DNA of 64,000 nt from Russula earlei (GCA_025769875.1 JAGFNK010000185.1:29229-93228), one strand, 5' to 3'; shown: positions 35,201 to 49,003, counted from the stretch's first letter. Notes: a model not told the origin generated them from the letters alone. Numbers and translations are program-made.

Positions 35201-38200
35201 TGCGTGTGGCCCACGTCGATAAGTGGCTCAAGTCGAATGTACAACGATTCCAGGCCGGGCATGCCAGTGTCGAAGATCTGCGCCGAACGTTTGATAGCGC
35301 TGTCATAGATCTCCGAGCTAGCATCCAACTTTGCAGGTCACAGTGCAACAGCTGCAACCTCTTATGTGTACAGGGCCGTCTGCATGAAGGCCATCACGAT
35401 TGTCTGACAAGCCATGAATGCATCCACGATTGTACCTTCTGCGAACAGGGACTTTATACAGCCAAATCTTGTGGTCAGACGTAGGTAAAACCAAGTTCTC
35501 TATCTACCTCGCTAATTGGTCGCGATCCTGTTTTCAGCGCCGGTCATTCCGGACGTCACGTGTAATATCCTTAATCTTCGTCTTCGAGACGGTTTACGTT
35601 GCTCATACTCTTATATCCCTTCTGCACTAGATGTCGTGTGGACGCTCATCTGTGCGGCGAGCCTTGCGCATTTTCTGGAAAGCAAGGGTGTGTGGGAGAG
35701 TGTGTCAAGGTAACAGCGTTGACTTTTCCCAAGTACCAAGCTTCACTCCTCAATCTCTGCCAGGCAATCGCGCACGAAGACGAACACGTTTGTTCAGCTC
35801 CGGTCCACATGTGCGGCCAAGTATGTCTGGCGTGTTAGATTCCGTGAGCTTAAACTAAACACGCTCCTAGCCATGTGACTTGATTGGATTAAAGCTGCCA
35901 AACGGTCCATCGTTTACATGCTCCGGGACATGTCGGGTTCCAATGTGAGCCGAGTCACTCCTCCTCAGGTGACACTGTGATAGAGCTCCACTCAGGAATG
36001 AAGAACACATGGTACATGCATGTGAATACAGACTTTGTCCCGTTTCCTGTCAATTATGCAAGCGGCTATGTAGTGGGGATCACTTACATGGCTTGGTCCC
36101 TAACCAAAGTCACCTTTGCGGGTGTGTCTGTGTTGCCCTCATTCAGAATGTCGTTCATCGTATTCCCTAGACAAGAACACTCTTGTAATGCCTTGTGCTC
36201 TGCCCAGGGCATATGCCAAATAGATACGACCCCCCAGTCCATCGAGGCTACATTCACTGGCAGGCATGAAACCTTTCAATACACGAAGGTATGTGTTTAT
36301 TTCAGTTGAAGTGATAGTCTGACATCCATATAACATGTCTAGTATACACAATGTATGTTTACCGCGGCTCCGAGTTACTTATCCTTATCTAAGAGTACTT
36401 TGCTTCAGCTGCGAAGCGCCTCCGCTGCGTCAAGATAATCGAACCAGGTGAGGTCGAGCACCCAGGTCCTCACATTCATAGCAACGAGAAACAACCCTTC
36501 CACTTCTGCGAGAGCCGGTAAGCCAGTAAGACTCGGAGTCTAACAAGCGCTCATCAGTTTCAGATGTGAAACGTGCGGATATCTGTGCACGCATCCCCTA
36601 GGTTCAGCAATAGTTCCTAGCTTTCTGACTACTGGCTGAGTTGAGCTTTAGGGCATCCTCAACAAGAACATGAAACGCGCCACGGATCCATGTCACGCAC
36701 AAGGTGGGCTATTGATGGACCAGATGGGACCAGCCTCGAGTTGGAAGGGCGCAAGTTCTCATCAAATGACGACGGTGCCCCTATGCTATGCAATTTGGTA
36801 TGCACATCGATGGAGCGACATGTGCATATCGACTACTGTCGTGGTTGCCCCTGCGATAATCCCGAGTTGCAGCATATTAACGAGCGAATGGTCCCAAACC
36901 CCGACATGCCGAAAGATTGGATTACGCATGGCCTTCACTGGCGGCGAATGGGTAAGCTATCCATGTGAATGCTCTTCTTGATCTCTCTCATGCAAGTACC
37001 AGGTTTTAAAGGTGATATAAACGAGGATTCCGTATTACATGTAGCCAACCAAACTGATTTTGCAGACCCATATCCTCGCGAAGAACAAGCGAATTTTTCC
37101 AAGTGGTATGTAGTCCAATGCTGTGTTTAATTATACGTTGTATAATGCTCCCACGATAGCGATGCGATGTGTCCAGGTAACGATACCCTCATCTTCCTCT
37201 GTGAATACGGCGGTCGTTGAAACCTCCTCAAGGCCCTGAACACACTACAGACGTGGGCGGGCCCAATGCGAAGCCGTCTTCCTGCACGCTGCCACTATTT
37301 CATGGACCCCTGGATGACGAGGATGCGCATCCTGGCCCCGGATACGTGTCTAATGATGGCCACCACTTCAGTTGCAAAAATCCCATTGTCATGCAGCAAG
37401 CCTTCCATGTGTGAGCCATCTTATAATGACCCTCGTAACTACTCCAATCGTTCCATAGAATCTTCGTCATTGACAGGTCCGTTTCCTGCCATTTCCTCTC
37501 CTTTGTCTCCTTTGTATGGATCAACTCTTCACCATGCAGGTCCGGATCGATGTGCCAGCAAGACCGGTACCCACTTCCCACCTCAGCTGGAACTGACCGC
37601 ATCGCGCCCACGGCAAACGATAGGCTTGGTTCCGTATTCTCGGCTCTGTACAGCTTCTGGCTCGCTCGCCAGGCTGCCATCAATCGCAACGCCAGGCTGG
37701 GCGGGGCCAGAAGGGACGCATATAGCTTAGTCTTCTTCAATCACGAACCGTCGACTTCTATAGAGAACGATTTTGCAAGTTCTCCTGACGAACTATTGAC
37801 CACCGCCTTGCAATATGAAGCCGATGGTGGTACAGACTTCACGCGTGCCCTTGAGAGTGCACAGAGTATCATGGACTTGCACTGGAGTAACGAAAGGTAC
37901 AGACACATTGCGGGAAGGAATAGTGACATTTACACAACACGCTGATATGCGTCCCAGGACGCCTGTGGTGATTTTCTTATCCGACGGCGAGGATTACGTT
38001 GAGGATGATCCGATCTTTGAGATCTGCCGCAGGGCTGTACAGCGAGGGTTTGTAGTGTTCCGATTTGTTCCAGCGATACTTAACGACGGCAATACCAGGA
38101 GGCCGCTTTCGTTCCATGCTGTCTCGTTTGGGCAGGATTCTGCTTCATCCTCCTTGCGTAGGATGGCTCAAGTTGCGCTAGATGTACAGCAGAATAATGC

Positions 38201-38427
38201 GGTGGAAGACCCGCTTCTACCTGCGACCGCTACTGTTCCCTCGTCTTACACGGAGGCCCTGGACACGGTGAGAAAGAAATACGTGCCTTAGCATTCTCGC
38301 GAATTGACACGAATTTTATTAGGTGCGCCTGGCTGAGACTTTCCTGGGGCTCGCTGAATCGTTAAGAAAGCCGCGTGGATTCCTGTTTTCAACGCATCAT
38401 GTCCCCCTGCTGTTGAGACAGCCATGA
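29257..38427 (+). CDS. Giant VLIG-like GTPase with Cys/His-rich region and VWA domain, copy 1
   Basis: A many-exon gene, roughly 2,300 residues by my estimate. Order: an N-terminal region with YRLLDLI and a YWPE-TTWND segment (29654-30500); a long helical middle (to about 32000); a region with conserved WLVDLLCLIP; a GTPase domain with P-loop GEQSVGKS (33821-33844) and a DxEG switch (VALDFEG); a Cys/His-rich region (about 35320-36300); and a VWA domain with MIDAS DRSGSM (split by an intron, 37472 and 37540), GGTDF and FLSDGED. The last exon (38321-38427) ends in an AETFLG...RKPRGF tail. The P-loop and switch resemble very large inducible GTPases, which are large self-assembling GTP-hydrolysing proteins; the role in fungi is unknown. 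One extra base in a C4 run near 33577 breaks the frame ahead of the GTPase domain. The start is uncertain (ATG 29257, 29399 or 29654). Confidence 0.75.
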
Positions 38428-38613
38428 GGAAGAGTCGACATACGTACAATTGTGCATTACCTCTGTACCCAATAAAGCTGTGCAGGTGTCTGTATGGGCG
38501 GACATGGAAATCGTCTCCATTTGTGGAATGGTTTAGAACTCCGACAGAATCAAGTCGTCTTCCTCGCTGCCATCGTCGGCAACAACGACGAGACCCCAAC
38601 TGCCACTTTCATA

Positions 38614-41600
38614 ATGTCGGGACGTCCCCCTGGAAAACCCGATTTATCTGGCTACAACTATGGAGCCATCTCCTCTCTTGTTTTGACTGCGGACCGTTCC
38701 ACATTACCTCGGCGAGACAAGGAACCCGATGGCGCGCCAACCTCCCTCGCTGGACGTATCGACCCTCGCGAGATGGGTTCACGCGTTCAACGCGCAGTCC
38801 CAAAAGATCTTGACAAGAAGAAAAGAAGGGCCGCCGACAAGCAGGATTCTTCTGAACGGGCTGCCAAACGAAGACAAGAGGCGGCTGGCTATGGCTATGC
38901 CGACATCCTCGAGGCCACGCAGGACGTCGAGGGTCTCACATACCGCCCACGTACAGCGGAAACACGCGAAGTTTACGAGCTTATTCTCTCCACTGTACAT
39001 CTTGCGCTTGGAGATCAAGCTCAAGACGTCGTGCGAAGTGCCGCCGACACCGTGCTCGAGACACTGAAAAGCGAGAACATGAAAGACTTCGACAAGAAGA
39101 AGGACGTCGAAGAAGTCCTTGGTCCCGTCACTGGCGAGACCTTCTCTCAGCTTATCAATCTCTCGAAAAAAATTACCGATTACGGCGCGGAAGACGAAAC
39201 GATGGCGGATCCCGACATGGAGCGCAAAGATGCCGAAATTGACGATGAAGTAGGTGTGGCTGTGGTGTTCGACGAAGAAGAGCAGGAAAGCGAGGAAGAA
39301 GAGGGATTTGAGATCAGAGACGACTCGGATGAGGAGGAGGAAGGCGGTGAGGGTGTCAAGGACGGGGAGACTACGGTAGCCGAGGGCGAGGAGGAGGAAG
39401 ATGCCTTGGTCATTGGCGGTGCGTCTTCATCTAAGGCTGGGGGGAAAGCCAAAACAGACAAGGATATCGTTTCTCCTCATTCCATTGATGCCTTTTGGGT
39501 ACAGCGCCTTGTCGCAGAGGTTTTCTCCGACCCCCAAACCGCTTCCGACAAGACTGCCGCCGTCCTCTCCATTCTTGGTTCCGAGTCCAACCTTCGCGAC
39601 TGTGAAAACCAACTCATGGAGCTCTTTGACTACCAGTCCTTCGACGTGATCACCAAATTTCTCAAGAATCGCGACGTTGTCGTATGGTGTACTAAGCTCG
39701 CACGTAGCGATGCCGATGAGCGCGTCAATGTCGAGGTTGCTATGCGCGAGAAAGGTCTCGGCTGGATTCTCCGCGACCTTGCTGGGGATCGGCAGGCCAA
39801 GGCCCGGGCAGAAGATGCCATGGACGTCGACGAGCAAACCAAAAGTGTACGGGTGCCCAAAACCGCAACGCTTGCTCCAGGCTCCGTCGTGCAGCCGAGG
39901 AAGACGGTGGACTTGGAGAGCATGGCTTTTAGCCAGGGCGGGCACTTGATGTCCAACAAAACGACCAAGTTACCTCAGGGTTCGTTTAAGCGCGCGAAGA
40001 AGGGGTACGAGGAAATTCATGTACCAGCACCCAAATCTAAGCCTGTCGTGGCGGGAGAGTTCGTACCCATCACGGACTTGCCAGAATGGGCGAGGCAGGG
40101 CTTTCCCGGAATCAAAACTCTGAATCGCGTCCAAAGCAGACTTTTCCCGATAGCATTTGGTACTGACGAACCCATTCTACTCTGTGCCCCAACTGGAGCA
40201 GGCAAGGCATGTCTCATTTCATATTTCTCTGCTCCGATGCTGACTCTTCCTCAGACAAATGTAGCCATGCTTGCCATCCTCAACGAGTTTGGCAAGTGGC
40301 GTGACGAATCTACCGGCGCATTCGATCTCGACGCTTTTAAGATCGTATACGTCGCTCCTATGAAAGCTCTTGTCCAAGAGATGGTCGGCAATTTTAACTC
40401 TCGCCTGGGTCCGTTTGGCATCAAGGTCGGCGAGCTTACTGGTGATTCTCAAATGACAAAGCAGCAAATTGCCGAGACCCAAATTATCGTTACAACACCT
40501 GAGAAGTGGGATGTCATCACCCGAAAGAATTCCGACATTTCCTATACCAACCTTGTTCGTCTGCTCATCATCGATGAAATCCATCTTCTTCATGACGAGC
40601 GTGGCCCCGTTCTCGAAAGTATCATCTCGCGGACGATTCGGCGCATGGAGCAAACCTCAGATTACGTTCGTCTTGTTGGCCTTTCGGCTACGCTGCCAAA
40701 CTACCAGGATGTCGCCATTTTCCTCCGTGTCGACCAATCAAAGGGACTTTTTTACTTCGACGCATCGTACCGTCCTTGCGCACTCCAGCAGCAGTTCATT
40801 GGTGTCACGGAGAAGAAGGCCATAAAGCGGTACCAGGTCATGAATGAAGTCTGCTACGAGAAGGTGCTTGACCAGGCAGGCAAGAACCAGACACTCGTCT
40901 TCGTCCACTCGCGTAAGGAGACGGCGAAAACAGCCAAGTTTATTCGCGATATGGCCATCGAGAAGGAGACGATTACTCAGTTTGTCAAGCCCGACTCAGC
41001 TGTACGCGAAATTCTGACTGAAGAAGCGAATAACGTTAAGGACGGTAACCTACGAGACCTGCTTCCTTTCGGCTTTGCGATTCATCATGCAGGGATGAGC
41101 CGCGAAGACCGTGGGCTTGTCGAGGAGCTCTTTGCCGATGGGTCGATTCAAGTCTTGGTGTGTACTGCGACGCTCGCGTGGGGTGTGAATCTTCCAGCAC
41201 ACGCGGTCATCATCAAAGGCACGCAAATCTACAACCCCGAGAAGGGTCGGTGGGTCGAGTTGTCCAGTCAAGACGTGCTACAGATGCTTGGTCGTGCTGG
41301 GCGGCCACAATTCGATACGTACGGCGAGGGGGTGATCATCACGAGCCACGCGGAACTGCAATACTATTTAAGCCTTATGAACCAGCAACTCCCGATTGAG
41401 TCTCAGTTTGTATCGAAACTCGCGGACAATCTCAATGCGGAGATTGTGTTGGGTACGATCCGGAATCGAGACGAAGCAGTGCAGTGGCTCGGATATACCT
41501 ATTAGTGCGCCCTCTTTTCGAGTTCTTGCGCACGGCACTGACGTATCACTTTATTAGTTATGTTCGCATGTTGAAGTCGCCAGCGCTATACGGTGTCAGC

Positions 41601-44600
41601 GCAGACTACCAAGAAGACGACCCCGGTCTCGTTCAAAAGCGTGCCGATATCATCCATTCTGCGGCTGTGCTGCTTGAAAGTTGCAAACTCGTGGGTTACG
41701 AGCGTGCTTCTGGCCGCTTCCAGAGTACCGAACTAGGTCGGATCGCGTCTCACTATTATGTCACCTACAATTCGATGTCTGTGTACAACCAACATCTTCG
41801 GCCGAGTATGTCACAGCTCGAGTTGTTCCGGGTGTTCGCTCTGTCAAACGAATTCAAACTGATCCCCGTCCGCCAAGAGGTTTGTTGGGGGTTTATACCG
41901 GTTGATGCTTTTCCAACTGACGACCTGGTTGATTTAATAGGAGAAACTAGAGCTTGCCAAATTGCTCGAACGTGTGCCCATTCCGATCAAAGAAAGTGTC
42001 GAAGAGCCCGCAGCTAAGATCAACGTCCTCCTGCAAGCCTACATATCCCAGCTCAAACTCGAAGGTAATAGGTCCCATGCGATGTCTCATCACTCCTCAT
42101 AACTCCTATGGCAGGGTTTGCTCTTGTTGCGGACATGGTGTTTGTCCAGCAGTCGGCGGGACGGTACGCCCTTCATCGTCATGGTTTCCGCTATCTGACG
42201 TCCTGACACCTGGCATCAGGATCCTCCGAGCGATGTACGAGATCTGTCTTAAACGTAAATGGGCTGTTCCCACGCGAGCAGCTCTTGACATGTGCAAGAT
42301 GGTCGAGAAGCGGATGTCCGTGTTACCGCCCCTTACGTGCTTATCACCGTCCGTAATGTTATATTTACAGGTGGAGCTCGATGACTCCTTTACGACAATT
42401 CAAGGGTGTGCCTCCTGAGATCGTCCGGAAAGCAGAAGGAAAACAATTTGTAAGCCCTTGTCCACTTCCCGAAACACAGCATTTACGCCTCTGTTTCAGC
42501 CTTGGTATCGATACTTCGATCTTGTATGTTTTTTCATTATCGGATAAGTTTGACTCTGATGATGTTGCCAAGACACCCCCCGAAATTGGTGAATTGTTAG
42601 GCATTCCCAACGCAGGACGTCTTGTCCACCGCTTAGTACACAACTTCCCTAAGCTCCAGTTCGTTGTCAATCGGTGCGCTTGGTGTTGTATTTACCCTAT
42701 CATAGATTGCAGGCTCAAGTTCAACCAATCACTCGCTCGCTTCTACGGATCGACTTGTCCATCATTCCAGATTTCCGCTGGGACGAGAAGATTCATGGAA
42801 CAGCGGAAACGTTTGTTGTCATGGTTGAAGACGTCGACGGCGAGACCATCCTCTTCAGTGACTCCTTTGTTCTTCGTCAACGATATGCCGAGGATGAACA
42901 CAGTGTAACCATCACCGTCTCTATGCTCGAACCCGTCCCCCCCAACTACTACATTAAAATTGTCGCAGATCGCTGGTTGCATTCAGAGACCCGCCTCCCT
43001 ATCTCCTTCAAGCATCTCATCCTTCCCGAAAAATTCCCTCAACCCACAGCTCTCCTTGACCTTCAACCACTACCTTTGTCTGCCCTTCATAATAAGGAGT
43101 TCGAGGCAATCTATTCCTCAAGCCTTCGGACATTTAACAAGATCCAGACGCAAGTCTTCCAAGCGCTTTACACATCAGATGAGAACGTCTTTATTGGTGC
43201 CCCAACTGGCAGTGGGAAGACGATCTGTGCCGAGTTTGCACTTTTACGCCTCTGGAGCAAGGCCGAACAGCCTCGTGCAGTATGCATAGAACCGTTCCCG
43301 GAGATGGTCGAACAACGTGTAGCTGAGTGGCGAAAGAAGTTTGGACAGCTCCAGGGAGGCAAAGAGATCGTAGCACTCACGGGAGAAACGAGCGCGGATC
43401 TTCGGTTGCTAGAGCAAGGTGACGTTATTGTCTGTACTCCCTCCCAGGTACGTCAAATGTGCGTCACCTCGACAGGCTCCGCTGAATACATCGCAGTGGG
43501 ACGTCCTGTCAAGGCGATGGCGGCAACGGAAAAACGTTCAGAACATCGGCCTGCTCATTGCAGATGAAGTGCAGCAAGTCGGCGGCGAGGTCGGGCCGAC
43601 CTATGAAGTCATTATCTCACGAACACGATATGTCTCAGCACAGACAGAGGTGAAAACGCGGATCGTTGCTTGTGGTGTGTCACTAGCCAATGCCCGTGAT
43701 TTAGGAGAGTGGATCGGTGCTTCGTCGCACACTATCTTTAACTTCCCACCAAGGTAGTTTCCCATTCAGAAAGCTTGCTTTTGTTCCTGACCCCTAGCAT
43801 ACTCCAGCGCTCGCCCTCTGGACATGGACATCCATTTACAGAGTTTCAGCATTCCCCATTTCCCATCCCTCATGATTGCCATGTCGAAGCCGGCATATCT
43901 AGCCATATTGGAGTACTCCCCAACCAAGCCAGTCATTATCTTCGTTCCTGGGCGCCAGCAATGCCGCTTGACTGCCGAAGACGTTCTCCTTCACTGCGGC
44001 GCAGATGACGATGAGGACCGCTTCCTCAATACGGAGCTGTCTGACATTCAGCCGCATCTTGATCACATTAGTGACCGAGGTTTGGTGGAAACCCTTAAGC
44101 ACGGCATTGGTTTATATCATGAGGCGCTAAGTAGGCAAGATAAACGCATCGTGGAGCGCCTCTTCCAGTCAGGAGCAATCCAGGTTCTTGTAACTTCCAA
44201 GGTTCGCCTTTCTTTTTTTGGCATGCACATGCAGTGCTGACAACATAATAGGACACAGCTTGGAGTCTGCCCGTGTCTAGCTATCTTGTCATAATAATGG
44301 GTGTCCAGTCGTACGAGGGCAAGGAGCACCGCTATGTCGACTACCCTGTTATGGACGTCTTGCAAATGATGGGACGCGCTTGTCGCCCATTAGAGGACGA
44401 GCGTAGCCGCTGCATATTGATGTCCCAGCAAACGCGTAAGGACTTCTATAAGAAGTTCCTCGAAGAAGGTCTTCCGATTGAGTCCCATTTATCGACGCAT
44501 CTTCTGCACGACTATTTCTTGGCTGAAATCGCAGTCAAGACAATTGAGAACAAGCAAGATGCCATGGTAACGTTGTTTCACTTGCCATTGCTTGAGTTTT

Positions 44601-46034
44601 CTCAACGTATCCACAGGACATCTTAACTTGGACGTACTTCTATCGCCGGATGACGCAAAACCCTAACTACTACAACTTACACAACGTTAGCCACCAGCAC
44701 CTCTCAGATCACCTATCTGAACTTGTCGAAAACACGCTGAACGACCTGGTCAACTCAAAATGTATCGCAATCGGTATGTTGCTGCCTCGTGTACCTTCAT
44801 CTCCTTCTGATTCCGCTTTCGTAGAGGACGAAATGGATGTCTCCCCCCTCAATCTTGGCATGATAGCAGCGTATTACAACATCTCATGTTGGTCTCGGTC
44901 GTTTAGTGTCTCTTATCGCACTAACCCCTGGTTTTAGACGTGACGGTTGAGGTATATACGCTCTCGCTCAAGGAACGCACAAAACTCAAAGGCCTTCTTG
45001 AAGTTGTTTCGTCTTCAGCAGAATTCGAAACTATTCCTATCCGTCGGCACGAGGAGAGTCTGCTGCGTCGCATATATGATCGTGTGCCTGTCAAACTGGA
45101 TCAAGTCAACTTTGAGGCACCTCATTTCAAGACCTTCCTCCTCCTTCAGGCCCACTTCTCACGCATCCAACTGCCTCCAGATCTTGTGGCTGACCAGGCC
45201 TTAGTACTGGACAAAGTGATGAACCTCCTTTCTGCTTGTGTCGACGTTATGTCTTCCAACGCTTGGCTGAGCGCACTTGGCGCAATGGATCTCTCGCAGA
45301 TGTGCGTGCAAGCGGTCTGGGACAGAGATTCGCCATTACGACAGATCCCACATTTCGAGCCTGATGTAAGCATCTCGTCGTGGTTGTCCGAATTCGTAGA
45401 TCTCAGAGATCATTTATAGGGTATCAAGCGTTGCAATGATGCAGGAATCAGCTCCGTGTATGACATCATGGAGATGGAAGACGCGCAGCGTGACGAACTT
45501 CTCCAGATGGACAGCAGGCAAATGTACGTATCAAGTAGTTTCCCCACTTGTAACGCATTGACGACGATTCTTAGGCGAGATGTTGCGGCGTTTGTGAATT
45601 CGTACCCCACGCTCGATGTCGCCCACAAGTTTGTCACGGGGGAGCATACATCTAGTACACCAATCGTTTTACAGGTTTCCCTTAGCCGTGACGCGGATGA
45701 AGAGGAGGGAGATGGGGAAGTCTCCGTCATAGCCCCATACTTCCCCGGAAAGAAAATGACCAATTGGTGGATCGTGGTCGGCGAGCAGAGCACGCGACAG
45801 CTCTTGTCGATCAAACGTGTCACCGTTTCGAAGAGCTTAAGTGTCAAACTCGAGTTTACGCTCCCCAAGGGTTCGCATGCGCTCAAGCTTTACGCCATCT
45901 GTGACTCGTACGTTGGCGTGGACCACGATATTAACTTGGAACCGATCGATGTTGCCGAAGGGGAGGATAGCGACAGCGAAGATAGTGATGATGAGACCGA
46001 TGGAAGTGGAGATGAGATGGAGACTGATAAGTAG
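38614..46034 (+). CDS. BRR2: Pre-mRNA-splicing helicase BRR2 (U5 snRNP)
   Basis: Eighteen exons encode 2180 residues. The first three are 38614-40206, 40255-41504 and 41558-41879; the last is 45575-46034; all phases agree. BRR2 is the Ski2-like DExD/H helicase that unwinds U4/U6 during spliceosome activation. Cassette 1 has Walker A APTGAGKT (ending at residue 532), DEIH (638-641), SAT and the QMLGRAGRP motif, then a Sec63-like unit. Cassette 2 has GSGKT (1376-1380), DEVQ (1478-1481) and QMMGRACRP, then a second Sec63 unit and an acidic tail. The altered cassette 2 motifs are usual for the family, where that cassette is mainly a regulatory platform. The N-terminal half has a strongly acidic linker. 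Intron 1 (40207-40254) is a 48-nt GC-AG intron between GAGK and T. An upstream in-frame ATG at 38494 exists, but 38614 matches the conserved start. Confidence 0.95.
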
Positions 46035-49003
46035 AATGGCCGTAATGAACTATTCATGGCAGTGTTGGTAGTACGTTTACTGAAATTGCGCCGTCTCATA
46101 TTGTGGTTACTCTACTGCACTGAATAGAAAATGATGAATAATCCGTTTAAAAGTAATCCGACTCGCTGAAGCTTGAGTTTGATGCCTAGGTCCCGACAGA
46201 CGTCGTCATGTCACAGGAGGTCGCTCTCAAAGTCTTGCACGTTAACTGGTTTCACATTTCGTTTCAGCTTTATCCTTCCTCTACCATGTTATATATTCAA
46301 CAGGATTATTAGAAAATGGTGGTAATGTCATGGGCAGAGATCATGGAACGATAAGACGACATGCCCTAGCTTTTTCACAGGTTGCATTCCTCAACCAGGA
46401 GCGAGCTTGTACCGAGAGTCCGCGAATCCGCGAATGGTGTAAGGAGATTGCATATATACGGGAAGGACCTAATGAGCTGACCCTCCATTTGTGTGGTGGC
46501 TTCACTGGTTTTTACGACAACTTTACCAGTGGATTTGCACCGTCAGTTCGGACACCTGTCTCTGTATACCGAAGTCACAAGTAACCAAGTCGGCCAACAA
46601 GACCGTGAAGATACCGGATGTCCTCTGGTACAACTGTCCCCCCTGCCTCAGGAGACCTGCAACGGCGTCAACATCTGTTCAATAGAGAGAGAGACGCACA
46701 TCGACGAACGAAGGATAAGCTTGTTCACCATTTGTTACAAAATCCCCCAAGAGTAGTGACCGGGCCTGCAGTGTCAGTGGGGGGTTTGTACGTAGTACGA
46801 CCGAATTGCTGTGCCCCATACAAGAACTTGAACGAGTGCCCATCCGAGGCGCTACACAGCGACTCAACGCAGAGGGGATTTTCGGGGTACAGCTCGACGA
46901 GAAGCATAGGACCAAGGCTAGGGGTGCAAGTGGCTTCCTGAACGTGAAGCAGACGTCAATGCGCAGGGAAGCTGTTGCGAAGCTGGGTAGAAGCGATTAT
47001 GATGAGAGATCTCCTCCTCTGATCGTCGAACAATTGCGAAGATGCCTTCGCACAGGGCAGCCGGCGCGACGGCAACGCCGCGGTATCTAGCCTGTACGAG
47101 GGTGCTCTCGATGCTGAAGGGCTGTTTCACAGGTCATAATGCGGATATCGATGTGCGGCAGAGAGTACTTGAAACCCATCTGGGCAGTCTGGCGACGGCA
47201 TATGACTAGGGGACAGCCGTCGCCGCTACCGCATGAGGGGTTCCAGTACTCGCCTGCACCGAGACATCCGGCTTTATGACTTGGGAGACTACCACACAAC
47301 CTCGAGAGAGGGATACTCTCTAGCTACCGCATTCGTTGCGTGGGCAAGCTGTTTTGGCCTGTTCGTGCATCGGCGCATTCACGATATGTTCGGAAAGGAG
47401 TGAGGGAATAATCTCTTGTGTCCACAACCGCGTTCCGACAGAGCTCCATACTGCTACTCTGCTCACAGACGGCTGCGCCGCAGACAAGTAACAACCGATC
47501 ACCTAGACGAAACAGCAATAGCCATGGACAACACGGAACCAGAACAGTCTCCATTGTGGCCATCGTTATCTATACGCCAAGCGCACAGAGGTGGAATTGG
47601 ATATATCGTCGATAGCGATGATCGGATGAGGGCACGGGCGAGGCGCGCAGAGGCCGAAGACAAGAAGAGTGTGATGGCGGTGGCTTACCTCCTGGACCTA
47701 GTTGTGACAGTGTCGGAACTTCAGTGGTGGAGACGACCACGTTTCCTCCACAGAAGAGTCGTGGAAGGATACTTTCACAGTATATCATTGCCAATCCACG
47801 CGACATCCACCACGAGTTTTGTCGACCATCCGAGCGAGAAGATAACACAAGTCATTAGTCATAGTGTGCTTGATCCAGCGCTCTTCATGAGGTATCTGTC
47901 CGGAGTCTAGAAGTGGCCGCAGGTGTTCGTCCATCCACCCTTGGGGGTCCAGATGCGCACCTTTTATACTCTGAGATTGTCGGCGCTGTGAGTCAGTCAC
48001 CAGGTACTTCTACCGAATAGGTCGCTGCTATTTTTAACAACGACTTCTGATGGTATAAGTACAGTCGATCATGTGGCCGGGGTTTCAAGTTATCGGCGAA
48101 CTGAACTTGGAACCACCACATCGCAACGCGATTCGATTCGAACTCGGACCATCCCCAAGCCACGAACCCGGAATTAAGCCACACGAGGCATCCGCGTTGG
48201 AGAACCGACATAATTGGACGGGTTCACGGAGTATGGCCGGCCGCTGACTATAGCCAATACGAGGTTACGGCGACTTGTCGCTGGTGTTCGATTGTGTTAG
48301 AGCGACAGAAGTTGAACGCCCGACAGCTTTGGGAGCGATTGGGCGTTAATAGAGCATTGAGCTCGATGAAGCCGTAGGCGAAGTAATTGCAAGGACGGAC
48401 TTGAGGAGGGAGAGGCACTGATAAGCAACGAAACAGCAGTAGAGATGCAGATGCTACATGACAGCGGAACGGGGGGACACCAACAACTTGAAGGAGGCTG
48501 AGGTGACTGTGACGAACTTGACTCGCCTCAGTATTCATTGTTACTGTTGACACTTACGTTCGCGAGATCTGCTCAAAACACCAGGCGCAACCGAATGGCA
48601 GTCTGCTGGGGAAGAAGAGCGGACCGAAGGTTAGGCATCAACTCCGACATCAGAAGACTACGAGGTATGGAGTCAAGAAGACGGTGGCGTGGGCATCCTC
48701 AAGTCCATCTGCGGCCGATAAAAACCGCAACTCAGGCCTGAGAGTCATCTCCTTTGCTAATTGCCGGGTGGACAAAGAATTAAGAACAGAACAACGACTT
48801 GAGGAATCACCGCCGGATAAAAATAGCCATGAGAGGTCGATAAAAATAGCTGTAAGAGGGGATAAAAATAGTTGTCAGTTAAAAATAGATTGTGAGACAG
48901 TTACGTAATAAGACGGCAGTACAGTCGACCGTTGCGCCCAGCGTCCCGTGGTGGTGTCCGTGAGTGGTCAGTAGACGAGCAAACTCACGCATGCGCACAA
49001 ACC
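46035..49003. other. 3-kb gene-free stretch between BRR2 and the second giant gene
   Basis: No gene is supported. A 164-codon plus-strand frame (47416-47910) is rich in arginine and histidine and shows no domain. It looks like chance in GC-rich DNA. The end of the stretch carries a small tandem repeat, listed separately, and then the likely promoter of the second giant gene. Confidence 0.4.
48816..48893 (+). repeat. Short tandem repeat, about 22-bp period
   Basis: Three to four imperfect copies of a unit starting GATAAAAATAG begin at 48816, 48839, 48861 and about 48879. The linker between them varies around TGAGAGG. A partial unit (GATAAAAACC) lies near 48717. The array sits about 110 bp upstream of the second giant gene, at the left side of the duplicated block. 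Confidence 0.7.

Noticed and set aside
40207..40254. Reading the BRR2 segment after GAGK as normal coding sequence
   Set aside because: The 16 residues would split the universally conserved GKT. Both splice borders fit a GC-AG intron and removal restores the family motif.
47416..47910. 164-codon plus-strand open frame between BRR2 and giant gene copy 2
   Set aside because: Arg- and His-rich with no domain, no splice context and no similarity to neighbours that I can see.
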